Source of the DNA: Alteromonadales bacterium alter-6D02
GTDB taxonomy: Bacteria; Pseudomonadota; Gammaproteobacteria; Enterobacterales; Psychrobiaceae
Direction of reading: 5' to 3'
Assembly: GCA_002835545.1 (NCBI GenBank)
Contig: PIZK01000003.1
Coordinates: forward strand, 62,001 to 126,000
DNA: 64,000 bases
The number at the start of each line of letters is the position of its first letter. Within the stretch, counting starts at the first letter, position 1. Made by a program: the position numbers and the translations under genes. The notes beneath the pieces are model-generated. The model saw only the letters and a list, made by a program, of their open reading frames with translations, was not told where the DNA came from and ran no database searches. Positions 44,146 through 52,529 of this stretch are shown piece by piece.

Positions 44146-46740
44146 ATGCTCGAAAGTCTATCTTCTGGTTTGCTAGGTGTTAGTCGTGATAATTCGGCAA
44201 GCTTTGCCGCCATGGCAACCAATAATAATGCGAAATCTGACTCTTCGTCGTCTGTAACAGAGTATGCTGGGGCTGGTAAAGCAGTTAGTAATGAACATGA
44301 TGATGTCTCATTTTCTGATATTCTTAACCAAGAGATTGAGAGTGGTTCTGGTCGCACGAAATCAACGTCTCAAACTGAGAATACCAACGCAGAACAGACT
44401 CAGCCACCAGCCGATAAAGAAAATAAAGAGCAGCGCCTTTCGTCTGAGCAAAGTGAGAAAGTTGCTGAGGAAATTATTGATAAATATCTTGCCGACGTAG
44501 ATCTTAACAAAGAATTTGATGAAGAGAGCGCAAGAAATCAAACAGCACCTGCTGTAACTGCACCCACTTCATCGATGGATGACGCGCCAGCCAGACAGGG
44601 AATGACACCTTCTACTGAGCAAAAAAATACAGAGGCTCAAATAATCGAAGAAAGCGCTGAGCCTTCACTAGAGCAACCGTCAATGACTCGCGTCAGTCAA
44701 GATAAGGGTATCGAACCTCAGACTCAGGGTATCATAGCAACGAATAAGGCTATTGTTGAAAGTGAAGCGGTGACATCTCATGAAAGTAAGATGGATAAAG
44801 CGTCTGATGAGTATGAACACGTTGGAAAATCGGATACTGAATCTCAAGCTGTTACACAGAACTCTATTGACATTCGAGACAATGCACAGGGATTGGTTAC
44901 TGATAAAGAGAAAGTCTCCTCTGAGTTCAGTAAGAGTCAACCTTTAGTGGAAAACGAATCGGTGACCGAACGCTCAGCCGTAGGAGCGTCACCTTCATTA
45001 GTATCTGAGCAGCAGGCTGTTGATAGACAAGAACCCACGAAGCAAACTCAGGCCGCTCATGATATTAATCGCACCAACGAACAAGAGCGTTCAAAAGAGA
45101 TAAGCCAAGAGGGTGAAACTGGAAGTGTTCAAACTCAGCAGAAACAAACGACCCAAGTTCAAGGTGACACTCAATTTCAAAGAGATATTGCCAGTCAAGT
45201 CGACACAAAAGAGAGAGTAGCTGAACATTCCGCTGCCACCTTGAGCTCAAAAGAAGCATCTAATGATAGCTCTGTCAAAGCCAGTGGTGAAGTAATTAAC
45301 AGTCCAATGCTTGGCAAGCAAGAGAGTAAGAGCAGTGAACCGGGTCTGGTTGAGAGTGATGATAGTCGGGAGAGCGGTCAACCCTTATCTGTTGCAAAAA
45401 GTGCTCACGGGCATGACAGCGTAGGGGCTGATACGACACCAATCAAACAGCTTGTTAATACATTAGAGGCTATGTCTGGGCAATTAGCCGATAAGCCAGA
45501 ATTAAAGAAAGCATTGGAACAAGTGATTGCTAAACTTGAAGCTTTAGAGCCGGTTAGAAATGGACAGATTGTGTCTAGCGAGAAGGGGTTGCCTTTTGAA
45601 ATCTCTGCGTTGGAAAAAGCCATGAACCAGGCATTAAAGCAGCCGCAATCTGACACCAATATAACCGATGTTAAGCAACAATTAACCAATGTGATAATGC
45701 AACTGCCGCCTAAACAACAGAGTCAGTTGGTCGCATTTACCACTGAGGTAGTGATGGATTCGCAAGAGTCGTCTATTGATGAAAACGATATTAATTTGGT
45801 TAACAACGGTCTACGAGTGGCAGATGTTGCTAATGCTTCTACTACGCCCGCTGAAAAGGGGACTCAAGCTGCTCAACAACTGCTTAATCAAATTAATCAA
45901 TCTAAACTCAGTACCTTAACTGGCGGAGAAACGGTGGTTGAAACGGCCAATCAAGCTGCTAATACCACAGCACAAGATGGCACTTCAAAAATAGCCGCAC
46001 ACGCAGTTGCTAGCCCTATTTTAGGGGAACAAGTAATAAAGGCTAAAGGTAGTGCTGTTGATAATGAGCTTAAATTAGCCAGTGAAGAACAATCATTAAC
46101 GGATGAGGTTAAAGTGGCAGAGGCCGCCACGACTCCAGCCACAAAACAGTCTTTATTCGAATCATTATTAAAACAAGTTGATGCGCAGGGGCGTCAGGCG
46201 CAAATTGCGGCTACTAATACCGAACAACCTAATTCTGCGGTTAATGCTAGACTTGATCAACAAGAGCTATCGACACAGTCGACTCCATCTCAGCCATTAA
46301 CCCCAAAACAGCTATCTGAGCAATTGCAGCAAAAATTACCACTCCATGAGCAGTTTGCGGCGACACAATTGAAAGAACGGATTACGATGATGGCAAATGG
46401 AGGTGTGTCTAATGCAGTCATTCACTTAGACCCTGAAGAACTCGGTGCTATGTCAGTGCGTATTCAAATGCAGCAAGATCAACTGAACGTTCAGTTCCAA
46501 GTGCAAAATCCAACGGCTAAAGATATGTTAGAACAAGCAATGGTTAAGCTCAGAGATATGCTACAAGAGCAAGGTATTGCGCTTAACCAAAGTGATGTTC
46601 AGCAGCAACAACAGGGTGATTCTAATGAACATGACGCGTGGCAAGGTGGTGAAAGCGATGATGATTTTGAGTCTGACCAGAGTGCCGTGACCCTTACATT
46701 GCATAAACAATCTGCCAATGGCATAGATTATTATGCTTAA
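44146..46740 (+). CDS. fliK: Flagellar hook-length control protein FliK
   Basis: FliK measures hook length and switches export specificity. I choose the ATG at 44146 (GAGG seven bases upstream); an in-frame GTG at 44131 overlaps that site. The product has about 864 residues, roughly twice the enteric length. The first ~600 residues are Gln/Ser/Glu-rich and look disordered. The conserved hook domain is near the C-terminus (NAVIHLDPEELGAMSVRIQM, then FQVQNPTAKDMLEQAMVKLR). The added length lies in the ruler part. Confidence 0.93.
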   Translation: MLESLSSGLLGVSRDNSASFAAMATNNNAKSDSSSSVTEYAGAGKAVSNEHDDVSFSDILNQEIESGSGRTKSTSQTENTNAEQTQPPADKENKEQRLSSEQSEKVAEEIIDKYLADVDLNKEFDEESARNQTAPAVTAPTSSMDDAPARQGMTPSTEQKNTEAQIIEESAEPSLEQPSMTRVSQDKGIEPQTQGIIATNKAIVESEAVTSHESKMDKASDEYEHVGKSDTESQAVTQNSIDIRDNAQGLVTDKEKVSSEFSKSQPLVENESVTERSAVGASPSLVSEQQAVDRQEPTKQTQAAHDINRTNEQERSKEISQEGETGSVQTQQKQTTQVQGDTQFQRDIASQVDTKERVAEHSAATLSSKEASNDSSVKASGEVINSPMLGKQESKSSEPGLVESDDSRESGQPLSVAKSAHGHDSVGADTTPIKQLVNTLEAMSGQLADKPELKKALEQVIAKLEALEPVRNGQIVSSEKGLPFEISALEKAMNQALKQPQSDTNITDVKQQLTNVIMQLPPKQQSQLVAFTTEVVMDSQESSIDENDINLVNNGLRVADVANASTTPAEKGTQAAQQLLNQINQSKLSTLTGGETVVETANQAANTTAQDGTSKIAAHAVASPILGEQVIKAKGSAVDNELKLASEEQSLTDEVKVAEAATTPATKQSLFESLLKQVDAQGRQAQIAATNTEQPNSAVNARLDQQELSTQSTPSQPLTPKQLSEQLQQKLPLHEQFAATQLKERITMMANGGVSNAVIHLDPEELGAMSVRIQMQQDQLNVQFQVQNPTAKDMLEQAMVKLRDMLQEQGIALNQSDVQQQQQGDSNEHDAWQGGESDDDFESDQSAVTLTLHKQSANGIDYYA

Positions 46741-46811
46741 GGTAATATCTTCATAGGATCAAAAAGTAATTTATGTTAGTTTTAACAAAATTTTTATCGT
46801 GAGGAAATATC

Positions 46812-47354
46812 ATGGCAGATGATGCAGTTGAAAATGAAGAAGCCCAAGGGGGCGGCAAAAAGAAAATGATAATTATCATTGCCGCAGTACTAATTATATT
46901 GATTGGTGGCGGTGCTGGTGCTTACTTCTTTTTGATGGGAGGCGATGAACCTACGACTGAAATGGTAGATGGAGAGACTTTACCAGGCGAGGAAGTTGAA
47001 CCAGAAGAACAAGAAGCTGAAGAAGCTACTGTTGGTGATGCTTTCTATGTTGGAATGCCACGACCATTTGTTTTTAATGTGCCGGGCTATGGCCGCGACC
47101 GTTTAGTTCAAATTAAAGTTCAGTTATTGGTACGTGGTGGAGAAAATGATACTGCAGCGCGTAAACACATTCCTTTGATAGAAGATACTTTATTAACTGT
47201 CTTTAGCAGTTCAAATGCAGAAAAACTATCAACAAATATTGGTAAGCAAGAGTTAAGACAAAACGCTCTAGAAGCGGTTCAAAAAGCGCTAGAGCCGATT
47301 GTTGGTAACTCAGTGGTAGAACAAGTGCTATTTATTGGCTTTGTAATGCAATAA
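46812..47354 (+). CDS. fliL: Flagellar basal-body-associated protein FliL
   Basis: FliL stabilises the stator around the motor. The 180-residue protein has one membrane segment at about residues 19-41 (IIIIAAVLIILIGGGAGAYFF), a long acidic Glu-rich periplasmic linker, and the FliL domain ending VVEQVLFIGFVMQ. A GAGGAAAT ribosome site precedes the ATG. Confidence 0.95.
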   Translation: MADDAVENEEAQGGGKKKMIIIIAAVLIILIGGGAGAYFFLMGGDEPTTEMVDGETLPGEEVEPEEQEAEEATVGDAFYVGMPRPFVFNVPGYGRDRLVQIKVQLLVRGGENDTAARKHIPLIEDTLLTVFSSSNAEKLSTNIGKQELRQNALEAVQKALEPIVGNSVVEQVLFIGFVMQ

Positions 47355-47391
47355 ATTGCTGCTTTACAGCGGTTTGTTATTTTTTATTAAT

Positions 47392-47417
47392 AGTTACCGT
47401 CACGTTTGCCGGTAACT
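47392..47417 (+). other. Hairpin just before the fliM ribosome site
   Basis: AGTTACCG at 47392-47399 pairs perfectly with CGGTAACT at 47410-47417, leaving a 10-base loop. It ends immediately before the AGGTAGGGA ribosome site of fliM, so it may shape fliL/fliM stoichiometry. No T run follows, so it is not a classical terminator. Confidence 0.5.
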
Positions 47418-47433
47418 CAGGTAGGGATATAGT

Positions 47434-48459
47434 GTGAACGATCTACTCAGTCAAGATGAAATCGATGCGTTACTTCATGGTGTTGACGATGTCGATGAAG
47501 ATGAAGTTGATGAAGGTGGCGGCGGTGATAGTGCTGCGGAGTATGATTTTTCTTCACAAGATCGCATCGTACGTGGTCGTATGCCAACGCTTGAAATGGT
47601 TAACGAGCGGTTTGCGAGACACTTGAGGATCAGTCTTTTCAACTTAATGCGTCGCACTACTGAAGTATCAATCAATGGTGTTCAGATGCTGAAGTTTGGC
47701 GAATATATTCATACATTGTTTGTGCCTACCAGTTTAAACATGGTCCGTTTTCGCCCTCTCAAAGGCACGGGCCTAATCACGCTAGAAGCACGTTTAGTGT
47801 TTATTTTAGTTGATAACTTTTTTGGTGGGGATGGCCGTTACCCTGCGAAAATAGAAGGCCGTGAATTTACGCCTACTGAGCGCCGAATTATTCAATTATT
47901 GTTAAAAATAGTTTTTGAAGACTATATGGAAGCTTGGGCTCCGGTGATGGATGTTGAGTTTGAGTATTTAGACTCTGAAGTGAACCCTTCAATGGCTAAT
48001 ATAGTGAGCCCGACAGAAGTTATTGTTGTATGCTCATTTCATATCGAACTCGATGGTGGTGGCGGAGATTTTCACATCGCATTGCCTTACTCGATGCTTG
48101 AGCCAATCCGAGAGTTGCTCGATGCTGGTGTACAAAGCGATAAAGAAGATACAGACCAACGCTGGAGTGCGGCACTAAAAGACGAGATCATGGATGTTGA
48201 AGTTGAGCTTGAAGCCAATCTTGGTGAAATTGATCTCACACTTCGTCAAATCATGGAAATGAAAGCGGGTGATGTGATCCCATTTGAAATGCCCGATGAG
48301 CTTGTTATAAAAGCCGAGGAGCTTCCTTCGTTTCGTGGTAAGCTAGGCCAAGTAAATGATAATTATGGTTTAAAGGTGACCTCAATTATTCCTCGGCCAG
48401 AATCGCAAAAATCAGAGTTTCAACTACTTCAACGAAAAGTGTCTGAAGATAAAGAATAG
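47434..48459 (+). CDS. fliM: Flagellar motor switch protein FliM
   Basis: FliM is the C-ring protein that binds phosphorylated CheY. The 341-residue product starts at GTG with the CheY-binding peptide MNDLLSQDEIDALLHG at residues 1-16, then an acidic linker, the middle CheC-like domain (FFGGDGRYPAKIEGREFTPT) and the C-terminal SpoA domain. The N-terminal peptide resembles four repeats found in CheA of this window. Confidence 0.97.
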   Translation: MNDLLSQDEIDALLHGVDDVDEDEVDEGGGGDSAAEYDFSSQDRIVRGRMPTLEMVNERFARHLRISLFNLMRRTTEVSINGVQMLKFGEYIHTLFVPTSLNMVRFRPLKGTGLITLEARLVFILVDNFFGGDGRYPAKIEGREFTPTERRIIQLLLKIVFEDYMEAWAPVMDVEFEYLDSEVNPSMANIVSPTEVIVVCSFHIELDGGGGDFHIALPYSMLEPIRELLDAGVQSDKEDTDQRWSAALKDEIMDVEVELEANLGEIDLTLRQIMEMKAGDVIPFEMPDELVIKAEELPSFRGKLGQVNDNYGLKVTSIIPRPESQKSEFQLLQRKVSEDKE

Positions 48460-48471
48460 AGAGATGTCATA

Positions 48472-48858
48472 ATGAGTGATATGGATGATTGGGCTGATGC
48501 CCTCGCTGAACAAGCTGAACAAGAGTCTAAAGATGCCGAACCCGTAGAGTTAGAACAACTGGATGGGGACGGTGCTGGTGGTGAAAGCACGACAGGAAAC
48601 GAAAAGCTAGATGCTATTTTAGATATTCCTGTAACAATCTCTATGGAGGTTGGACGCTCAAACATTACTATCAGGAACCTGTTGCAATTAAATCAAGGGT
48701 CGGTAATTGAACTTGATCGTGTGGCTGGTGAATCACTGGATGTGTTGGTTAATGGCACCTTGATTGCTCATGGTGAAGTGGTCGTTGTAAATGATAAATT
48801 TGGTATTCGCTTAACAGATGTTATTAGTCAAACTGAACGTATTAAAAAATTGCGCTAA
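48472..48858 (+). CDS. fliN: Flagellar motor switch protein FliN
   Basis: FliN forms the base of the C ring and docks FliH. The 128-residue protein has an acidic N-terminal part and the SpoA domain ([56 protein letters not shown]). The end of the gene overlaps the start of fliO by 41 bases. Confidence 0.97.
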   Translation: MSDMDDWADALAEQAEQESKDAEPVELEQLDGDGAGGESTTGNEKLDAILDIPVTISMEVGRSNITIRNLLQLNQGSVIELDRVAGESLDVLVNGTLIAHGEVVVVNDKFGIRLTDVISQTERIKKLR

Positions 48859-49234
48859 GGTATTATTTTTATCAGCTGGCCTATGTTCTTCGGCATACGC
48901 TGCAGAACAAGCTGCTCCAGACTATCTAAATATGATAGCTTCTTTGGCTATTGTGCTTGGTTTGATTTTTGCCTTAGCTTTTATGGTGAAGAAACTAAAG
49001 TTAAGTCCAACAAGTCAACGTTTGATTCGCTTGGTTGCAAACTTACCGTTGGGAACAAAAGAGCGAGTTGTCGTTGTTGAAGTCGATGGTAAACAATATC
49101 TACTTGGTGTCACGGCTCAACAGGTAAACTTACTTGAGAAGCTTCCAAATAAAATCACCGATGAAGAACCAAAAGTGGACCAAAAACTCAATGTTAGTGC
49201 TATTTTAGCTGCTGTGAAAAAGGAAAAGTCATAA
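48818..49234 (+). CDS. fliO: Flagellar biosynthesis protein FliO
   Basis: FliO assists assembly of the FliP pore. The 138-residue product has an N-terminal hydrophobic signal-like segment ([14 protein letters not shown], possible cleavage before AEQ), one membrane segment ([20 protein letters not shown]) and a small cytoplasmic domain. The only in-frame ATG that keeps the signal segment is at 48818, inside fliN. Its last base pair overlaps the fliP start. Confidence 0.9.
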   Translation: MLLVKLNVLKNCAKVLFLSAGLCSSAYAAEQAAPDYLNMIASLAIVLGLIFALAFMVKKLKLSPTSQRLIRLVANLPLGTKERVVVVEVDGKQYLLGVTAQQVNLLEKLPNKITDEEPKVDQKLNVSAILAAVKKEKS

Positions 49235-49968
49235 TGCGTTTTGCGCTAATACTGATCGCGTTATTTATCTCTCCGTCATTACTGGCAGACACTGGCTTAC
49301 CGGCGGTTACGGTGATCCCTAATGATGATGGGACGCAAAGTTATAGTATAACTTTGCAGGTACTCGCATTAATGACGGCGTTAAGCTTTATCCCTGCCGT
49401 CGTTATTATGATGACATCCTTTACTCGTATCGTTGTGGTATTATCAATTTTAAGACAAGCGTTGGGTTTGCAACAGTCGCCATCGAATCAAGTGATTATC
49501 GGATTAGCGTTGTTTCTAAGTTTATTTATAATGTCGCCAGTGTTAGATAAGATTAATCAAACGGCTTTACAGCCGTATGTTAATGAGCAAGTTGGTGCGT
49601 TACAGGCTCTAGAGCTTGCTCAAGGGCCTATTCGAGAGTTTATGTTGTCGCAAACACGCGATAGTGACATAAAAACCTTTTTAGAGATTGCAAACCGCAA
49701 TGACGTAACGTCACCAGAACAAGCTCCGATGACAGTACTTATTCCGGCGTTCATTACCAGTGAGCTTAAAACAGCTTTTCAGATAGGCTTTATGTTATTT
49801 ATTCCATTCTTGGTGATTGACTTAGTTGTTGCCAGTGTCTTGATGGCCATGGGTATGATGATGTTATCGCCAATGATTGTATCATTGCCATTTAAATTAA
49901 TGCTATTTGTCTTGGTTGATGGCTGGTCATTAGTCATGGGAACATTAGCTAATAGTTTCGGCTTGTGA
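49234..49968 (+). CDS. fliP: Flagellar export gate protein FliP
   Basis: FliP forms the core of the export gate with FliQ and FliR. The 244-residue protein has a cleavable signal ([20 protein letters not shown]), the motif [20 protein letters not shown], and four membrane segments, ending [10 protein letters not shown]. It overlaps fliO by one base. Confidence 0.97.
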   Translation: MRFALILIALFISPSLLADTGLPAVTVIPNDDGTQSYSITLQVLALMTALSFIPAVVIMMTSFTRIVVVLSILRQALGLQQSPSNQVIIGLALFLSLFIMSPVLDKINQTALQPYVNEQVGALQALELAQGPIREFMLSQTRDSDIKTFLEIANRNDVTSPEQAPMTVLIPAFITSELKTAFQIGFMLFIPFLVIDLVVASVLMAMGMMMLSPMIVSLPFKLMLFVLVDGWSLVMGTLANSFGL

Positions 49969-49992
49969 CGAAAAGTCTTGTAAGGAGTCATT

Positions 49993-50262
49993 ATGTCACC
50001 TGAAGTTTTTGTCGATATATTTAGGCATGCACTCTATATTGTGATGCTGTTAGTTGCGGCGATAGTCGTTCCAAGTTTGATTATCGGCCTTATCGTCGCT
50101 GTGTTCCAAGCGGCTACATCCATCAATGAACAAACATTAAGTTTCCTACCGCGTTTGATTGTAACCTTATTGACACTGATTGTTGGTGCGCATTGGATAA
50201 CGCAGACACTGATGGACTTTACTATTGGCATGATTAAAGAAATCCCGATGGTTATTGGCTAA
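49993..50262 (+). CDS. fliQ: Flagellar export gate protein FliQ
   Basis: The 89-residue protein has two membrane hairpins (VMLLVAAIVVPSLIIGLIVA and LIVTLLTLIVGAHWI) and the family motif FQAATSINEQTLSFLPR. It is preceded by AAGGAG and followed two bases later by fliR. Confidence 0.97.
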   Translation: MSPEVFVDIFRHALYIVMLLVAAIVVPSLIIGLIVAVFQAATSINEQTLSFLPRLIVTLLTLIVGAHWITQTLMDFTIGMIKEIPMVIG

Positions 50263-50264
50263 TT

Positions 50265-51050
50265 ATGACACTGTATGAAAGTGAGATTATGATGTGGGTA
50301 GCCAGTTACTTTTGGCCCTATTGTCGAATCGCGGGCATGTTTATGGTGATGGTTGGTGTCGGTAGCAAAAACCTTTCTACACGCATTCGCTTACTTTATT
50401 CAGTTGCTGTTACTATCGTCGTTGCACCCACGCTAGGCCCGATGCCTGAAGTTGATCTGTTTTCGATATCAAGTTTTATTATTGTTGTACAGCAAGTGCT
50501 AATCGGCGTTGCTTTAGGTTTTATTTCTGTGCTGGTGATGCAAGCATTTGTCGTTGCGGGACAGGTCATTGGTATGCAAACCAGTTTAGGTTTTGCGTCT
50601 ATGATTGATCCTGGCTCGGGTCAAAATGTTCCTGTTGTTGGTCAGTTTTTTTTATTATTAGCTACCTTGATGTTTTTCGCAGTGGATGGTCATTTAGCAA
50701 TGATCAAAATGGTGGTTTTGAGCTTTGATACATTACCGGTGGGTGTTGATGGCTTGACTCGAGTGACTTTTGAGAAAGTGGCGCGATGGGGGGTGTGGAT
50801 GTTTACTGCTGCATTGGCGATGTCAATATCTGCGATGGTTGCACTATTGGTGATTAACTTTTCATTCGGTATTTTGACGCGTGCTGCACCACAGTTAAAT
50901 ATTTTTTCTATTGGTTTTCCTGTCACCATGTTAGCGGGCTTGTTAGTATTATGGTTAACATTGGATACTGTGATGTCTCATTTTGACTCGCAATGGATTC
51001 GAGGTATTGAGATGATGTGTCAGGTTATCAATACTCGTTGTGATTTTTAA
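50265..51050 (+). CDS. fliR: Flagellar export gate protein FliR
   Basis: FliR completes the FliPQR pore. The 261-residue protein has about six membrane segments and family features GQVIGMQTSLGFASMIDPGS and NIFSIGFPVTMLAGL. It is coupled to fliQ. Confidence 0.96.
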   Translation: MTLYESEIMMWVASYFWPYCRIAGMFMVMVGVGSKNLSTRIRLLYSVAVTIVVAPTLGPMPEVDLFSISSFIIVVQQVLIGVALGFISVLVMQAFVVAGQVIGMQTSLGFASMIDPGSGQNVPVVGQFFLLLATLMFFAVDGHLAMIKMVVLSFDTLPVGVDGLTRVTFEKVARWGVWMFTAALAMSISAMVALLVINFSFGILTRAAPQLNIFSIGFPVTMLAGLLVLWLTLDTVMSHFDSQWIRGIEMMCQVINTRCDF

Positions 51051-51080
51051 ATGTTGTTTGGCTAAGATAACGAGGCGTAA

Positions 51081-52211
51081 ATGGCAGAAAGTAGCGGTCA
51101 GGAAAAAACAGAACAGGCCACCCCCAAGAAGCTGCAACAAGCTCGTGACAAAGGGCAGGTGCCGCGTTCAAAAGAGTTAGCAACGGCTGCTGTTCTGATT
51201 GCATCTGCTGCATCGATGTATATTTTTGGTAGTGCGATTGCAATGTCGCTTTATCATGTGATGAAAAATATGTTCACCATCAAGCGTGAACAGGCCTTTG
51301 ATACAAGCCAGTTTGGTTTGATGTGGGCTGAAGTGTTTACTTTAATAAGTTGGCCGTTACTTGGCTTTATTATCACTCTGTTTATTTTTGGCTTTATTGG
51401 TAGTACCACTCTTGGCGGAATTACATTCAGTTTTGATGCTGCTAGGCCAAAACTATCAAAAATGAGTCCCGTTCAGGGTTTTAAGCGAATGTTTGGTACT
51501 CAGGCACTCGTTGAGTTATTAAAGTCTTTAGGGAAATTTGCGGTTATATCAACACTCGCTTGGCTTTTACTCACCTTTTATTTCCCCAGTATCTTACAAT
51601 TAAGTCAAACTAACTTCCCCCTTAATGTGATTGAAGCCTTAGATATCCTATTGTGGATATTTATTATTTTGTGTAGTTCATTATTACTTATTGCAGTGAT
51701 CGATGCTCCTTATCAAATCTTTAAACATAAAAAAGAGCTTAAGATGACACTGCAAGAGGTGAAGGATGAGTTTAAAAACACTGAAGGTAAGCCTGAAGTT
51801 AAAGGCAGGCAGCGTCAGCTACAGCGTGAAGTGTCTCAACGGCGAATGATGCAAGATGTCCCAGATGCTGATGTGGTTATTACCAACCCCACTCACTTTT
51901 CTGTAGCATTGAAATACGATACTGAGGGAAGCCGAGCACCAATTGTAGTCGCTAAAGGGGTCGATCAAGTTGCTTTTCGGATCAGAGAAGTTGCGCGAGA
52001 AAATAATGTTTCGCTAGTCGCTAGCCCCGCATTGGCCCGCGCTATATATCACACAACTGAAATTGATGAGCAAATTCCAGATGGATTGTTTGGGGCTGTT
52101 GCTCAAGTCTTAGCTTATGTTTTTCAATTAGAGCAGTTTCAAAAACGAAAAGGGCGTAGGCCGACTAAACTCCCTAATGAATTCGACATTCCAGATGACC
52201 TGAAGCATTAG
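51081..52211 (+). CDS. flhB: Flagellar export switch protein FlhB
   Basis: FlhB controls the export specificity switch with FliK. The 376-residue protein starts with the soluble MAESSGQEKTEQATPKKLQQ, has four membrane segments, and carries the self-cleaving NPTH motif at residues 269-272 followed by the C-terminal FlhB domain. It ends this long run. Confidence 0.97.
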   Translation: MAESSGQEKTEQATPKKLQQARDKGQVPRSKELATAAVLIASAASMYIFGSAIAMSLYHVMKNMFTIKREQAFDTSQFGLMWAEVFTLISWPLLGFIITLFIFGFIGSTTLGGITFSFDAARPKLSKMSPVQGFKRMFGTQALVELLKSLGKFAVISTLAWLLLTFYFPSILQLSQTNFPLNVIEALDILLWIFIILCSSLLLIAVIDAPYQIFKHKKELKMTLQEVKDEFKNTEGKPEVKGRQRQLQREVSQRRMMQDVPDADVVITNPTHFSVALKYDTEGSRAPIVVAKGVDQVAFRIREVARENNVSLVASPALARAIYHTTEIDEQIPDGLFGAVAQVLAYVFQLEQFQKRKGRRPTKLPNEFDIPDDLKH

Positions 52212-52333
52212 CTTATTTAACCATCACTTAAGTGGTCAATTAGAATGCTGAGATGACGTGGTATTTCTCTATAATTGTTGTATGTGGTTGTTGCGACAAC
52301 GCTTTCATATTCACACAACACCAAATTGACTGT

Positions 52334-52347
52334 GACAAGTTATTGAC
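52334..52347 (+). promoter_or_regulatory. Degenerate FleQ/FlrA-like box upstream of flhA
   Basis: GACAAGTTATTGAC keeps 10 of 14 positions of GTCAATAAATTGAC, including the full TTGAC half. It lies 78 bases upstream of the -24 element, and further TTGAC half-sites follow at about 52363 and 52370. Confidence 0.4.
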
Positions 52348-52424
52348 GCAGGTTGATGAGTCCTTGACTATTGACTAATTGCTTGTTATTTCTATGTTAA
52401 TAATATTTATATCATATATTTTAT

Positions 52425-52440
52425 TGGCTTGTTTATTGCT
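52425..52440 (+). promoter_or_regulatory. Sigma-54 promoter of flhA
   Basis: TGGCTTGTTTATTGCT has GG at 52426-52427 and GC at 52438-52439, ten bases apart. It should drive flhA-flhF-flhG-fliA and perhaps the che genes. Confidence 0.82.
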
Positions 52441-52529
52441 ATTATGGGTTGTTTACTTAATAGTTATACCAATGTGATTTATTGGTATTGCTCTATTTAA
52501 TAGTCATCTGTGTAGGTACCCATTAGACA

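Larger units (their letters stand above)
52212..52529 (+). other. 318-base promoter region upstream of flhA
   Basis: No gene is visible. It contains a weak inverted repeat around 52227, a small GTTGT/ACAAC hairpin near 52286, several TTGAC half-sites including an FlrA/FleQ-like box at 52334-52347, and the sigma-54 promoter at 52425-52440. The leader to flhA is about 80 bases. Confidence 0.75.
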
